A stretch of DNA of 64,000 nucleotides from Vulcanimicrobiota bacterium (GCA_013036105.1 JAAXCX010000004.1:102375-166374); one strand, 5' to 3'. Shown: positions 44,769 to 53,235, counted from the stretch's first letter. Notes: generated by a model not told the origin, from the sequence alone. Numbers and translations: made by a program.

Positions 44769-45413
44769 ATGGCTGAACGCAAGAAGACACCGGCAAGGAA
44801 AACGACCGCTAAAGCGGGCGCCGCAAAAAAGAGCGCGCCCGTAAAAAAAAGCGCGCCCGCAAAAACAACGACAGCCAAGGCGCCGCGGACTTCGCACGGC
44901 CCGGCGATCGTCACCGGCCGCGCCGGAGGCATGACGCTCGGATCCGTGCGTCCCGCCAAAGGCAGCCGCCCAAAACGCACGCGCGTCGGCCGCGGACACG
45001 GTTCGGGCATGGTGAAAACCGGCGGCGAAGGCGGCAAGGGGCAAACGGTTCGCTCGGGCGGCGGCAAAGGCCCGGCGTTTGAAGGCGGCCAGACCCCCTG
45101 GCAGCGCAGACTTCCGCATCGCCGCGGCTATTCGCAAAAGGCGCGCGATATCGGGCATTTTCGCCAGCGTTTCACCGTCGTGAATGTCGGCGACTTAAGC
45201 GATTGGGATCCGGCCGTCGAAATTTCGCCGCAAACGCTGAAGGTGGCCAAGAAAATTAAGGCCATTGGCGACGGCGTGAAAATCCTCGGCGCCAACAAAG
45301 CCGGCAAGTCGCTGCCGGGCGGCTTACGTTTCCGCGACGTGATGTTTTCGGGCTCCGCCAAAGAAGCGCTCGAAGCTGCCGGGGCGACGATAGAGAAACT
45401 CGTTGCTGAATAA
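44769..45413 (+). CDS. rplO: 50S ribosomal protein L15 with basic N-terminal extension
   Basis: 214 residues against about 145 usually. About 55 Lys/Ala-rich residues (repeats of KKSAP) precede the normal core (GSRPKRTRVGRGHGSGMVK, GGQTPWQRRLPHRRGYSQ). It overlaps the secY start by 11 bases. Confidence 0.93.
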   Translation: MAERKKTPARKTTAKAGAAKKSAPVKKSAPAKTTTAKAPRTSHGPAIVTGRAGGMTLGSVRPAKGSRPKRTRVGRGHGSGMVKTGGEGGKGQTVRSGGGKGPAFEGGQTPWQRRLPHRRGYSQKARDIGHFRQRFTVVNVGDLSDWDPAVEISPQTLKVAKKIKAIGDGVKILGANKAGKSLPGGLRFRDVMFSGSAKEALEAAGATIEKLVAE

Positions 45414-46704
45414 CCTGCGCGCGGCGCTCCTGGTTCCGGATATCCGGAAGCGGGTGCTGTTCGTGCTCGGCGCTTTCGCGCTCTTCGTTTTCATGATTCA
45501 CGTTCAGATTCCGGACGTGAACCAGGCGGCTTGGAACAACCTGATGCAACAGGGCGCGTTTTATAACTTGCTCGGCTTTCTGTCGGGCGGTGCATTGCAG
45601 AAACTTTCCGTTATCGCGATGGGCATCACGCCTTATATCAACGCGTCGATCATCATGCAGTTGATGACGGTCGTGCTGCCGCAGCTCGAGGAACTTGCCA
45701 AGAAAGGCGGCGAGGAAGGCCGCAAGAAAATCGGCCGCTACACGCGCTGGCTGACGATCGTGCTGGGAACTGCTCAGGCGTTCTTCATGGCCAACCTGAT
45801 GCATAAGAGCGGTGTCTTCATCGACAACAGCATCTGGTTCGAATTGTACGCGGTCGTTGCGATGGTCGCCGGAACGCTTTTCCTGATGTGGCTCGGCGAA
45901 CAGATCACCGACAAAGGCATCGGCAACGGCGTCTCGCTGATCATCTTCATCGGTATCGTGCTGCGCTATCCGCAGTACGTAGCTCAGACTTTTACGTCCA
46001 CCTCCAAGGGCGGGGAGAGCCTGGTTAATCTGTTGATCTACCTCGCGATCGCGATCCTCGTGATTGTCTCGATCGTGTTCCTGTACCAGGGCCAGCGGCG
46101 TATACCCGTGCAGCAAGCGCGCCGCGTCGTGGGCCGCAAAATGTTCGCTGGGCGCTCAACCTACATCCCGCTGCGCTTGAACAACGCCGGAGTCATCTCG
46201 ATCATTTTTGCCATCTCGCTGTTGTTGCTGCCTCAGCAAGCGCTGGGGTGGTTCGCACCGCGCGGTGCGGCGGCGCCGCATACCTTCTTGGGCGGCGTCG
46301 CTAACTGGATTCAGCTGTATTTCAACGTGAACGGCCCACTCTACAACTTGGTCTATTTCATATTGGTCGTCGTTTTCACGTTCTTTTACAGCGCGGTCGT
46401 GCTCAACACCAAAGATATCGCGGATAACCTGAAAAAGAGCGGCTCGTTCATTCCGGGCATTCGGCCCGGTCAGCCTACCGTTGATTACATCAACCGCATC
46501 CTGATCAGGATTACGACGGCAGCCGCCATCTATCTGGGATTGCTCGCCGTGTTGCCGGGCATGCTGCAGCGCGGGCTATCGGTCACGACGTTCTACTTGG
46601 GCTCGACGTCGCTGCTGATCGTCGTCGGCGTAGCTCTCGATACGATCACGCAGATTGAAGCGCGCCTGGCGATGCGCGATTACCGCGGCTTCATCAAGAG
46701 ATAA
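45403..46704 (+). CDS. secY: Preprotein translocase subunit SecY
   Basis: 433 residues with ten membrane helices forming the Sec channel of the inner membrane. The plug and lateral-gate regions are recognisable (FLSGGALQKLSVIAMGITPY, NASIIMQLM), as is the cytoplasmic loop KSGSFIPGIRPGQPTVDYI. TTG 45403 (MLNNLRAAL) lies inside the rplO 3' end, so translation is coupled. Last but one of the spc-type genes before adk. Confidence 0.96.
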   Translation: MLNNLRAALLVPDIRKRVLFVLGAFALFVFMIHVQIPDVNQAAWNNLMQQGAFYNLLGFLSGGALQKLSVIAMGITPYINASIIMQLMTVVLPQLEELAKKGGEEGRKKIGRYTRWLTIVLGTAQAFFMANLMHKSGVFIDNSIWFELYAVVAMVAGTLFLMWLGEQITDKGIGNGVSLIIFIGIVLRYPQYVAQTFTSTSKGGESLVNLLIYLAIAILVIVSIVFLYQGQRRIPVQQARRVVGRKMFAGRSTYIPLRLNNAGVISIIFAISLLLLPQQALGWFAPRGAAAPHTFLGGVANWIQLYFNVNGPLYNLVYFILVVVFTFFYSAVVLNTKDIADNLKKSGSFIPGIRPGQPTVDYINRILIRITTAAAIYLGLLAVLPGMLQRGLSVTTFYLGSTSLLIVVGVALDTITQIEARLAMRDYRGFIKR

Positions 46705-47357
46705 TGCGGCTCATATTCTTGGGACCGCCCGGCGCGGGCAAGGGAACGCAGTCGAAGCTGCTCACGAAGCGGTTCGGCGCGCGCCATATTTCGACCGGCG
46801 ACATCCTGCGCGACCATCGTGTCGCGGGTAGCGAACTCGGAATACTCGCTGAGGATTACATGCACCGCGGCGAGCTGGTGCCCGACGACTTGATACTCAA
46901 AATGATTGAGGGCGAGCTGGAAAAATCGCCGCGCGGCTTCATCATGGACGGTTTTCCGCGTACGGTTGCGCAGGCCGAAGCTTTCGACGCGCTCATGGAC
47001 GGCCGGGGCGTTCCGCTTGACGCCGTCGTGCTCTTCGACGTCGATCGCGACACGCTCGTCACGCGGCTTACAGCACGCTGGACGAACCCGAAGACCGGCA
47101 GAAGTTACAACGCGATCACCAATCCGCCGCCGGGACCCGGCATGCGCGACGCCGATGGTACGGAGCTGATTCAGCGTGAGGACGACAAGGCTGAAACTGT
47201 GACCAAACGTCTCGACGTCTACCGCGAGCAGACCGAACCGTTGGTTGCCTATTATCATAAGCGCGGAAAGCTCGTTAAGGTCGACGGACTGGCGCCGGTA
47301 GAAGATGTCACGCGGCAGATCGTCTCGTTGCTCAGCCCGGAGCTGCAGGCCTCATGA
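46704..47357 (+). CDS. adk: Adenylate kinase
   Basis: 217 residues. The P-loop GPPGAGKGTQ is near residues 7-16, with FIMDGFPRTVAQAE and a long LID domain (ARWTNPKTGRSYN...) without the four cysteines of the zinc form. It converts AMP and ATP to two ADP. One-base overlap with secY and a 4-base overlap with map, the common secY-adk-map order. Confidence 0.96.
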   Translation: MRLIFLGPPGAGKGTQSKLLTKRFGARHISTGDILRDHRVAGSELGILAEDYMHRGELVPDDLILKMIEGELEKSPRGFIMDGFPRTVAQAEAFDALMDGRGVPLDAVVLFDVDRDTLVTRLTARWTNPKTGRSYNAITNPPPGPGMRDADGTELIQREDDKAETVTKRLDVYREQTEPLVAYYHKRGKLVKVDGLAPVEDVTRQIVSLLSPELQAS

Positions 47358-48157
47358 TCACGTTGCGTTCGAGCCGCGAGATCGAAGCGATGCGCCGCAG
47401 CGGAAAGATCACCGCCAAAGTTCTAACGGACCTGATGCAAGCCGCAAGAGCCGGTATGACGACCGCCGACCTCGACGCGCTGGCGGAAAAGGGCATCCGC
47501 GATCTCGGCGGCGAGCCGACCTTCAAAGGCTATCGCGGCTATCCGGCTTCGGTCTGCACGTCGGTCAACGACCGCGTGGTGCACGGTATCCCGGGCGCCG
47601 AAACGCTGCGCGAGGGCGACCTCCTCTCGATCGATCTCGGCACGACGCTCGATGGTTACGTGAGCGACAGCGCGGTGACGGTCGCGATCGGTGAGGTTTC
47701 CGCCGAAGCGCGGCGGCTGCTCGACGTCACCCAGGAATGCTTGATGCTCGGTATCGAGCAGATGCGCATCGGCAATCACGTGGGAGATATCGGGCACGCA
47801 GTGCAGCAGCACGCGGAGGCCAGCGGTTACGGCGTGGTCCGCGTCCTGGTGGGCCATGGCGTCGGCACAAGCATGCACGAAGACCCGCAGGTCCCCAATT
47901 ACGGCAAGCGCGGGAGCGGCGCGAAAATGCGCCCGGGACTGGTCCTGGCGGTCGAGCCGATGATCACTCAGGGGACTCATGAAGTAAAAATTCTCGAAGA
48001 CGGCTGGACAGTCGTGACGGCCGATGGTAAACTCGCAGCGCACTTCGAGCACACCATCGCGCTGACCCAAGAAGGTCCGAGGATCCTCACGCTGCGGGAA
48101 TTCGGAGAGCATGCAGAGGCGGCAAAGTATCGACCCCGCGAGGAAGCCGCCGCGTAA
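47354..48157 (+). CDS. map: Methionine aminopeptidase, type I
   Basis: 267 residues. It removes the initiator Met from nascent proteins. The metal ligands are visible: two Asp in SIDLGTTLDGYVSDSAV, His in GHGVGTSMHEDPQVPN, Glu in LAVEPMITQG and the C-terminal Glu in AHFEHTIALT. A 105-base spacer follows, where infA is found in many genomes but not here. Confidence 0.95.
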   Translation: MITLRSSREIEAMRRSGKITAKVLTDLMQAARAGMTTADLDALAEKGIRDLGGEPTFKGYRGYPASVCTSVNDRVVHGIPGAETLREGDLLSIDLGTTLDGYVSDSAVTVAIGEVSAEARRLLDVTQECLMLGIEQMRIGNHVGDIGHAVQQHAEASGYGVVRVLVGHGVGTSMHEDPQVPNYGKRGSGAKMRPGLVLAVEPMITQGTHEVKILEDGWTVVTADGKLAAHFEHTIALTQEGPRILTLREFGEHAEAAKYRPREEAAA

Positions 48158-48262
48158 AAAGGCGCCCTCGGGGAGCCTCAAATTAGCTAGCACATCTAGG
48201 CGCCTTGCGGTTCGGGCCCCACGACGGAGTGGGGGTGCGGAGGCGGGGCCGGAGCATATTGA

Positions 48263-48379
48263 ATGAAAGTCAGACCATCGGTAAAACGGATTTGCGAAAA
48301 ATGCAAAGTCATTCGGCGCGAGGGCAAAGTCCGCGTGATCTGTGAAGTGAATCCGAAACACAAACAGGTGCAGGGATAG
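48263..48379 (+). CDS. rpmJ: 50S ribosomal protein L36, zinc-binding type
   Basis: A 38-residue gene: [19 protein letters not shown] followed by the rest to HKQVQG. The zinc ligands C-x2-C, Cys and His of the C+ L36 form are present. Its TAG stop is directly followed by the rpsM ATG. Upstream spacer 48158-48262 contains AAGGCGCC and GGCGCCTT as an inverted repeat but no infA. Confidence 0.95.
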   Translation: MKVRPSVKRICEKCKVIRREGKVRVICEVNPKHKQVQG

Positions 48380-48787
48380 ATGGCACGTATTGCGGGCATC
48401 GATCTGCCGCGTGAGAAGCGCATCGAAATTGCGCTGACGTACATCTTCGGCATCGGGCCCAAGACTGCGCAACGCCTGCTTTCGCAGGCGGGTGTCGACC
48501 CGAACACGCGCGTGAAAGATTTAAACGAAGAGGGCGAAAAGAAGCTGCGCGACGCCATCAGCAGCCTTGAGATAAAAGTTGAAGGTGACCTGCGCCGCGA
48601 CGTGCAGGGTCATATCAAGCGGCTGATCGACATTGGATGTTATCGCGGCATCCGCCACCGGCGCGGCTTGCCCGTGCGCGGGCAGCGCACAAAGACCAAC
48701 GCGCGCACGCGCAAGGGTCCCAAGAAAACCGTCGGCAACCGCAAGAAGCCGGCGCCCGCGACGGGCGGCGGACCGCCGAAGAAATAA
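48380..48787 (+). CDS. rpsM: 30S ribosomal protein S13
   Basis: 135 residues, starting [20 protein letters not shown] and containing the conserved [20 protein letters not shown] near the end, plus a short Pro/Gly/Lys tail. In other genomes rpsK follows; here four unrelated genes come first. Confidence 0.96.
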   Translation: MARIAGIDLPREKRIEIALTYIFGIGPKTAQRLLSQAGVDPNTRVKDLNEEGEKKLRDAISSLEIKVEGDLRRDVQGHIKRLIDIGCYRGIRHRRGLPVRGQRTKTNARTRKGPKKTVGNRKKPAPATGGGPPKK

Positions 48788-48792
48788 GCGCA

Positions 48793-48813
48793 GGGTCCCC
48801 GAAATGGGGACCC
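48793..48813 (+). terminator. Hairpin after rpsM that contains the next start codon
   Basis: GGGTCCCC (48793-48800) and GGGGACCC (48806-48813) flank the loop GAAAT. It is followed by only TTG, so it is a weak terminator at best. The ATG at 48804 straddles loop and right arm, so the fold would hide that start codon. Confidence 0.5.
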
Positions 48814-49661
48814 TTGTGATTTACGTGGGGACGTGCGGTTTCTCGTACAAAGATTGGATCGGGCCATTCTATCCCGGAACGATTCGTTCGCAAGAAATGC
48901 TGTCGTACTACGCAAGCTGCTTTCCCGCCGTCGAGATCGACGCTTCGTATTACGGCGTACCTACGCCTAAAACGGTCGAGCGAATGGAGCGCTCTACCCC
49001 GCCGGAGTTCCGGTTTTGTTTTAAGGCGCCCGCCACGGTCACGCATCCGCCCGACGCGAGCGCGCGCATACACCCCGACGCGGCCCTGTTCGTCGAGAGC
49101 ATAACCCTTATAAAGGAAAGCGGAAAACTTGGCTGCGCGCTGCTGCAGTTCCCCAACGGCTTCCGAAAAACGGCGGCCGCGGAAAATTACTTGCGCCTGG
49201 CGGTCGCCGCGCTCCAACCGTTACCTCTAGTCGCCGAGTTTCGCAACCGGGAATGGCAGAACGCCCGAACCCACCGGCTGCTTTGCGATCTCGGTGTCGG
49301 CTGGTGCAACGTCGACATGCCGCGCTATGACACGCTGCTGGAGCCGGGCTCGGATGTTACGTCGGGCGTGGGTTACGCGCGCTTCCATGGACGCAATGCG
49401 GCCAACTGGTGGACCGGCACGAACGTGACGCGCTATGAGTATGACTATTCCCCCGAAGAACTCGAGCCGTGGGCCAGCCGCGTTGCCGAAATTCAAGACG
49501 CGTCCGAGACGACATACGCATTCTTCAATAATCACGCGCGCGGAAACGCGGCGCGCAATGCGGAGCTTTTTATCGAATTGCTGCGGGCCCGTTACGGTTC
49601 GGGTGCCGGCGTGGTAGCGCGCCGGGAGGGAGCTCCGGCGCAGCCAACGCTGTTCGAATGA
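48804..49661 (+). CDS. DUF72 family protein
   Basis: About 285 residues. IYVGTCGFSYKDWIGPFYP, AVEIDASYYGVPTPKTVERM, FKAPATVTHP, LVAEFRNREW and the C-terminal TYAFFNNHARGNAARNA are the standard DUF72 signatures. The fold is a TIM barrel of unproven biochemical role. ATG 48804 is used; GTG 48816, giving the more typical start V-I-Y-V-G-T-C-G-F, is a good alternative with GGGG 5-6 bases upstream. It overlaps the following gene by 4 bases and starts the four-gene insertion inside the alpha operon. Confidence 0.88.
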   Translation: MGTLVIYVGTCGFSYKDWIGPFYPGTIRSQEMLSYYASCFPAVEIDASYYGVPTPKTVERMERSTPPEFRFCFKAPATVTHPPDASARIHPDAALFVESITLIKESGKLGCALLQFPNGFRKTAAAENYLRLAVAALQPLPLVAEFRNREWQNARTHRLLCDLGVGWCNVDMPRYDTLLEPGSDVTSGVGYARFHGRNAANWWTGTNVTRYEYDYSPEELEPWASRVAEIQDASETTYAFFNNHARGNAARNAELFIELLRARYGSGAGVVARREGAPAQPTLFE

Positions 49662-50389
49662 ACGCCGTGATCACGGCCGGTGCGCGAGTCGATGGCGAAT
49701 TTGCACGCCGCATCGGGACGCCGGTGAAAGCCCTCGCGCGCATCGGCGGCCGGACGCTGCTGGCGGCCGGCATCGATGCGGCCCGGGACGCCGGCGTTAC
49801 GCGAATTGCCGTCATCGGGGGAAGCGACGTGCGCGAGGCGTGCGGCCACAGCGTCGATGCCGTCATTGAAGAGTCGCAGAGCGGCGCCGCCAACCTGCAG
49901 AGAGCCCTGAACGCCTGGAGCAGCGGCGAGCCGCTGCTGTACATGACCAGCGACATGCCGTTCATTTACGGCGCAGTCTTGCGCCGGTTCATCGAAGCCG
50001 TTCCTCCGGATGCACTGGCTGTGCCGATCACGGCTTGCCGCGATTTCGAACGCCGCTTTCCGGGAGCCCCGCCATTTGGGATCGAGATTGGCGGCGAGCG
50101 CATCGTGAACGGCGGCGTCTTTTGGATTCCGGCCGGTGCAGCGCCTGCGGTAGAAAAACTCGCAATGCGGTTTTTTGATGCGCGCAAGAGCGTCGCGCGG
50201 ATGGCGCTGCTGCTTGGACCCGCGCTGGCTCTGCAATTCGCGCTGCGGCGGTTGAGCATTCTCGCCTTGGAAAGGCAAGCGCGGCACCGGCTGGGCATTC
50301 CCGCCATGGCGATCCGCGGAGCTTCACCCGAACTCGCCTACGACATCGACACGCTTGATGAATACGTTTACGCAGAAGCACGCGCCTAA
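49658..50389 (+). CDS. MobA-like nucleotidyltransferase
   Basis: 243 residues with an N-terminal Rossmann-like fold: NAVITAGARVDGEF (a variant of the LAGG-type NTP loop), KALARIGGRTLLAAGI, and YMTSDMPFI with the metal-binding Asp. It resembles MobA-like NTP transferases, which join a nucleotide to a sugar phosphate or cofactor. The canonical Gly-rich loop is altered, so substrate and activity are uncertain. It is coupled to the DUF72 gene (ATGA) and overlaps the MFS gene by about 30 bases. Confidence 0.72.
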   Translation: MNAVITAGARVDGEFARRIGTPVKALARIGGRTLLAAGIDAARDAGVTRIAVIGGSDVREACGHSVDAVIEESQSGAANLQRALNAWSSGEPLLYMTSDMPFIYGAVLRRFIEAVPPDALAVPITACRDFERRFPGAPPFGIEIGGERIVNGGVFWIPAGAAPAVEKLAMRFFDARKSVARMALLLGPALALQFALRRLSILALERQARHRLGIPAMAIRGASPELAYDIDTLDEYVYAEARA

Positions 50390-51551
50390 CCCGGCGCTCC
50401 TGGGGGCGTTCTGGTTTGGCATCCAGATGGTATGGGGCGCTCTGCTCGGGATATCGCTGCAGTCGCGCAGCTTTGAGTTTTATCCGCACGACGCAATTCG
50501 CGCTTACAACGCCCTTGCAATCGCCGGAGCGTGCGTAGCAGCGGCTACACAAATTACCGCCGGCATATATTCGGACCGGCGCAGGAAGAACGGCAGCCGC
50601 AGGCTGGAGTTTTATGCGTGCGGAGCGGTGATCGGCGCAGCAGCGGTGTTGTGGTTTTATCTGGCCCCGGATTTCCGTCAGCTCGCCGCGGCATTGCTGG
50701 TCCTGCAGCTCGGGCTCAACATCGCCATCGGTCCTTACCAAGCCGCAATTCCCGATTTCATCGAAGATCTCAAACTCGGCGGTGCATCCGCGTGGATGGC
50801 GGCGCTGCAGAGCTTAGGGAATGTGGCGGGCGCGCTGGCGGCTTCGTTCTTAAAAAATGCCGCGGCGGTGGGCGCCGCGATCGCCGCAGTTTTGCTAGCG
50901 GGCTTTGCGGTGACTGCGACACACGTACGTACACTCGAACCGCTCGTGAGGACGGCGACACCGCTGCGTGTTACAGGCGTGTTTATCGATCTGTTTATTT
51001 CGCGTGCATTGATGTACGTCGGCTTTTACACATTGCTCGGCTATCTGTATTTCTATGTAGAACGGCTTCTGCCCGGCGACCCAAAAGCGAGCGTCGGCGA
51101 ATTGCTCGTCACGTTTTTAACCGCTGCGGCAATCGGAGCCGCTCTCGCAGGGCGCGCAGCCCGGTTCGATCGGCGCGCGGTAGCAGCTGCCGGCGGCTGC
51201 ATGTTCATACTTGCCCTGATTGCATTCTTGTTTTCGAAGAACGGCCCCGAATTGTTTGGCGCGGCAATGCTCGCGGGAATCGCGTGGGGCGTATTTCTCA
51301 CGGCGGATTGGATTCTAGGCTGCGCGCTTTTACCGCGCGGTTCTCTGGCAACGGCGATGGGAGTATGGAACCTCGCGTTGCTCGTTCCGCAAATGCTCGC
51401 GCCCGCGATCGTCGGAGCGGTCTTGGGTGCCCTCAATGCGCTGCAAAGTCCCGATGCGGCAAGGATCGCCTTCGTTGTCGCTTGCCTCGAAGTAGCGGCT
51501 GGCGTGGCCTGGCTCAGGCGCTTGCCTGCTCCTGGGGCAGAAAATGCATGA
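50358..51551 (+). CDS. MFS transporter
   Basis: About 397 residues with twelve hydrophobic segments. The loop between helices 2 and 3 carries GIYSDRRRKNGSRR, a variant of the MFS D-R-x-G-R-R signature, and the first half includes LGLNIAIGPYQAAIPD, as in sugar/GPH-like members. Start ATG 50358 or TTG 50355 lies within the end of the previous gene. Its role in this block is unknown; co-transcription with the nucleotidyltransferase hints at a sugar or cofactor precursor. Confidence 0.82.
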   Translation: MNTFTQKHAPNPALLGAFWFGIQMVWGALLGISLQSRSFEFYPHDAIRAYNALAIAGACVAAATQITAGIYSDRRRKNGSRRLEFYACGAVIGAAAVLWFYLAPDFRQLAAALLVLQLGLNIAIGPYQAAIPDFIEDLKLGGASAWMAALQSLGNVAGALAASFLKNAAAVGAAIAAVLLAGFAVTATHVRTLEPLVRTATPLRVTGVFIDLFISRALMYVGFYTLLGYLYFYVERLLPGDPKASVGELLVTFLTAAAIGAALAGRAARFDRRAVAAAGGCMFILALIAFLFSKNGPELFGAAMLAGIAWGVFLTADWILGCALLPRGSLATAMGVWNLALLVPQMLAPAIVGAVLGALNALQSPDAARIAFVVACLEVAAGVAWLRRLPAPGAENA

Positions 51552-51705
51552 AGGGCGGGCAAGTGGGAATAACGGCAAGACAGAGGCATGGGGAACCCCA
51601 GCGCGCCCCTGCACGTTAGGCAAGGTGGAGACCGAACCTTCGCCCGTACCCAAGGCAACGCAGCCGACCGGTCTCTTTAACTACACAATGAGAGGGAGAC
51701 AAATC
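51552..51705 (+). promoter_or_regulatory. 154-base GC-rich leader without an assigned element
   Basis: The stretch contains short inverted repeats (GGGG/CCCC around 51595) and ends with GAGGGAG at 51692-51698 ahead of TTG 51706. I compared it by eye with c-di-GMP and c-di-AMP riboswitch cores and found no convincing match. It may be a structured leader or only a GC-rich spacer. Confidence 0.25.
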
Positions 51706-53064
51706 TTGAATCGACTGAGCACCGGAGCCCTTACCGCGATTTTGATCGCGGGCCTGGGCCTTACCGCGGTAGCCGCTCCGTCGGGCCAGGCATCGCAGGG
51801 AAACATTGGACACCAAGCGATTGCCCAAGCCACGCCTATGGCGTCGCCGGCTCCGCCACCGCCGATGCAATTCGGCTCACCGCCATCAGGGCAAATTCCA
51901 ATTCTCTTCAACGACCATCACGTCTACTCGAGACCCGACGTGTTGAAACAGGGGCGCGTCCTCGCCGCATTAGTGCGTGGGGGCACGATCCTGATCCCGT
52001 TGCGCTCGATGTTCGAACAGATGGGCGCGACCGTGTCATATGACGCGGGCAGCAAAACCGTCGACGTGACCAAACCGGGATCCGACGTCAAAGTGACCGT
52101 CGGCGTTCCGCAGGTCGTCATCAACGGCGAAACGCGTCCGCTCGATGTCCCGCCGATGATCTACCAGGGCCAAGTTTTGGTTCCGGTTCGCGTCATCTCC
52201 GAAGGCATGGGAGCGTACGTGCAATGGGTGCCTGACAAGCGTCTCGTCGTCGTGCGCTATCTGCCCGCGACGCCGCCTCCGCCTCCGGCCGCAACTCCGG
52301 TGCCGACACCGGCGCCTGTGGTTGCAACGCCGGTTCCCGTCGTGGCTCCTTATCAGGATCACTTCGTGGCGGGAGACTACATCCTCAGTCCCAAGGTGTA
52401 TAACGAGTTCAGCCCGGGCAACACCGGCAACAGCTCGTATGCATTGCGTGGAGCGTTCGAATTCAATCTGTTCAACCTGCCGTGGATGCTCGAGGGCACC
52501 TTCGAGAAGTGGCAGTATCCGCATAACGTCGCCGCAAACTTCGGCCCGTCGTGCATCGTCGGTCTGCCCGGAAGCTCGGCCGGAACGCAGGGTTGCGTAA
52601 CGACCATCGGCGGCAACGGACAAACCTACGTGCCGGCATTCACGGCCCAAGAGTGGAACGCGGATGGACGGCTTGGACTCAAGATCGCCGACCCGCGCAT
52701 CTACATCGGCTTGGGTTACATGACCCACACCGGCAACTACGGTTACCCCTCGCTGAACGGTATCGGGTTCGGGCTCGAGAAACTGCCCGACCTCGACCAA
52801 GTGTTCTCGCTCTACGGTAGCGCCTATTACTACCCGAGCGTGAAGGGCAACTATACGGTCCCGAGCGGACCGCAGGCCGGGACGACGCTTCCGCTGGCGT
52901 ACAGCATCCTCCGGTACCAGGTCGGTGCGACCCTCGGCCTAGGCAAGAGCTTCCCGCTCTTCCTGGACCTCGGATTCATCGGCGACCGTGGGAAGAACAA
53001 GACCAACGCACCTTCGGACTACACCCACACGGGTGGGTACGTCGGGCTCGGAATCAAGTTCTAG
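51706..53064 (+). CDS. Copper-amine-oxidase-N-like domain fused to an outer-membrane beta-barrel
   Basis: 452 residues from TTG 51706 (ribosome-binding site GAGGGAG); upstream starts lack such a site. A signal peptide (NRLSTGALTAILIAGLGLTA) is followed by a Cu_amine_oxidN1-like domain (about 68-185: GGTILIPLRSMFEQMGATVS, VVINGETRPLDVPPMIYQG, VLVPVRVISEGMGA), a Pro-rich linker (about 187-216) and a beta-rich domain ending in Phe (GYVGLGIKF), the typical outer-membrane barrel terminus. The N-domain is common in cell-wall proteins of monoderms, so a link from envelope to barrel is possible. A terminator follows. It is the last gene of the insertion before rpsK. Confidence 0.78.
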   Translation: MNRLSTGALTAILIAGLGLTAVAAPSGQASQGNIGHQAIAQATPMASPAPPPPMQFGSPPSGQIPILFNDHHVYSRPDVLKQGRVLAALVRGGTILIPLRSMFEQMGATVSYDAGSKTVDVTKPGSDVKVTVGVPQVVINGETRPLDVPPMIYQGQVLVPVRVISEGMGAYVQWVPDKRLVVVRYLPATPPPPPAATPVPTPAPVVATPVPVVAPYQDHFVAGDYILSPKVYNEFSPGNTGNSSYALRGAFEFNLFNLPWMLEGTFEKWQYPHNVAANFGPSCIVGLPGSSAGTQGCVTTIGGNGQTYVPAFTAQEWNADGRLGLKIADPRIYIGLGYMTHTGNYGYPSLNGIGFGLEKLPDLDQVFSLYGSAYYYPSVKGNYTVPSGPQAGTTLPLAYSILRYQVGATLGLGKSFPLFLDLGFIGDRGKNKTNAPSDYTHTGGYVGLGIKF

Positions 53065-53087
53065 CCTAAGCGTCCCGAAAAGGCAAT

Positions 53088-53121
53088 GCGGCCCCGGTCC
53101 TTGACCGGGGCCGCCTCTTTT
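53088..53121 (+). terminator. Rho-independent terminator before rpsK
   Basis: A 12-base perfect stem, GCGGCCCCGGTC (53088-53099) and GACCGGGGCCGC (53103-53114), with loop CTT, followed by CTCTTTT. Confidence 0.85.
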
Positions 53122-53130
53122 GGATAGAAT
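53101..53130 (+). promoter_or_regulatory. rpsK-operon promoter nested in the upstream terminator
   Basis: TTGACC (53101-53106), an 18-base spacer and TAGAAT (53125-53130). The -35 box begins in the terminator loop and runs into its right arm, so one sequence ends the upstream unit and starts the alpha-type operon about 100 bases before rpsK. Confidence 0.65.
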
Positions 53131-53235
53131 CTTGGCTTGGCGCCATCGCCGCGCGCCCTCGAAGGAGATCCGCCCCTAGCGGGTCCAGGCGACGACACTG
53201 CGCTCGCTGCACAGACAGGATAAACGGAGTCTCTT

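Noticed and set aside
50531..51619. Second long plus-strand frame inside the MFS gene
   Set aside because: Arg/Gly-rich out-of-frame reading of the transporter; it has no hydrophobic helices or family motifs.
51552..51705. c-di-GMP or c-di-AMP riboswitch before the barrel-fusion gene
   Set aside because: The GGGGAACC-like and GGTGGAGACC-like bits do not come in the order or spacing of either known class; the leader is left unassigned.
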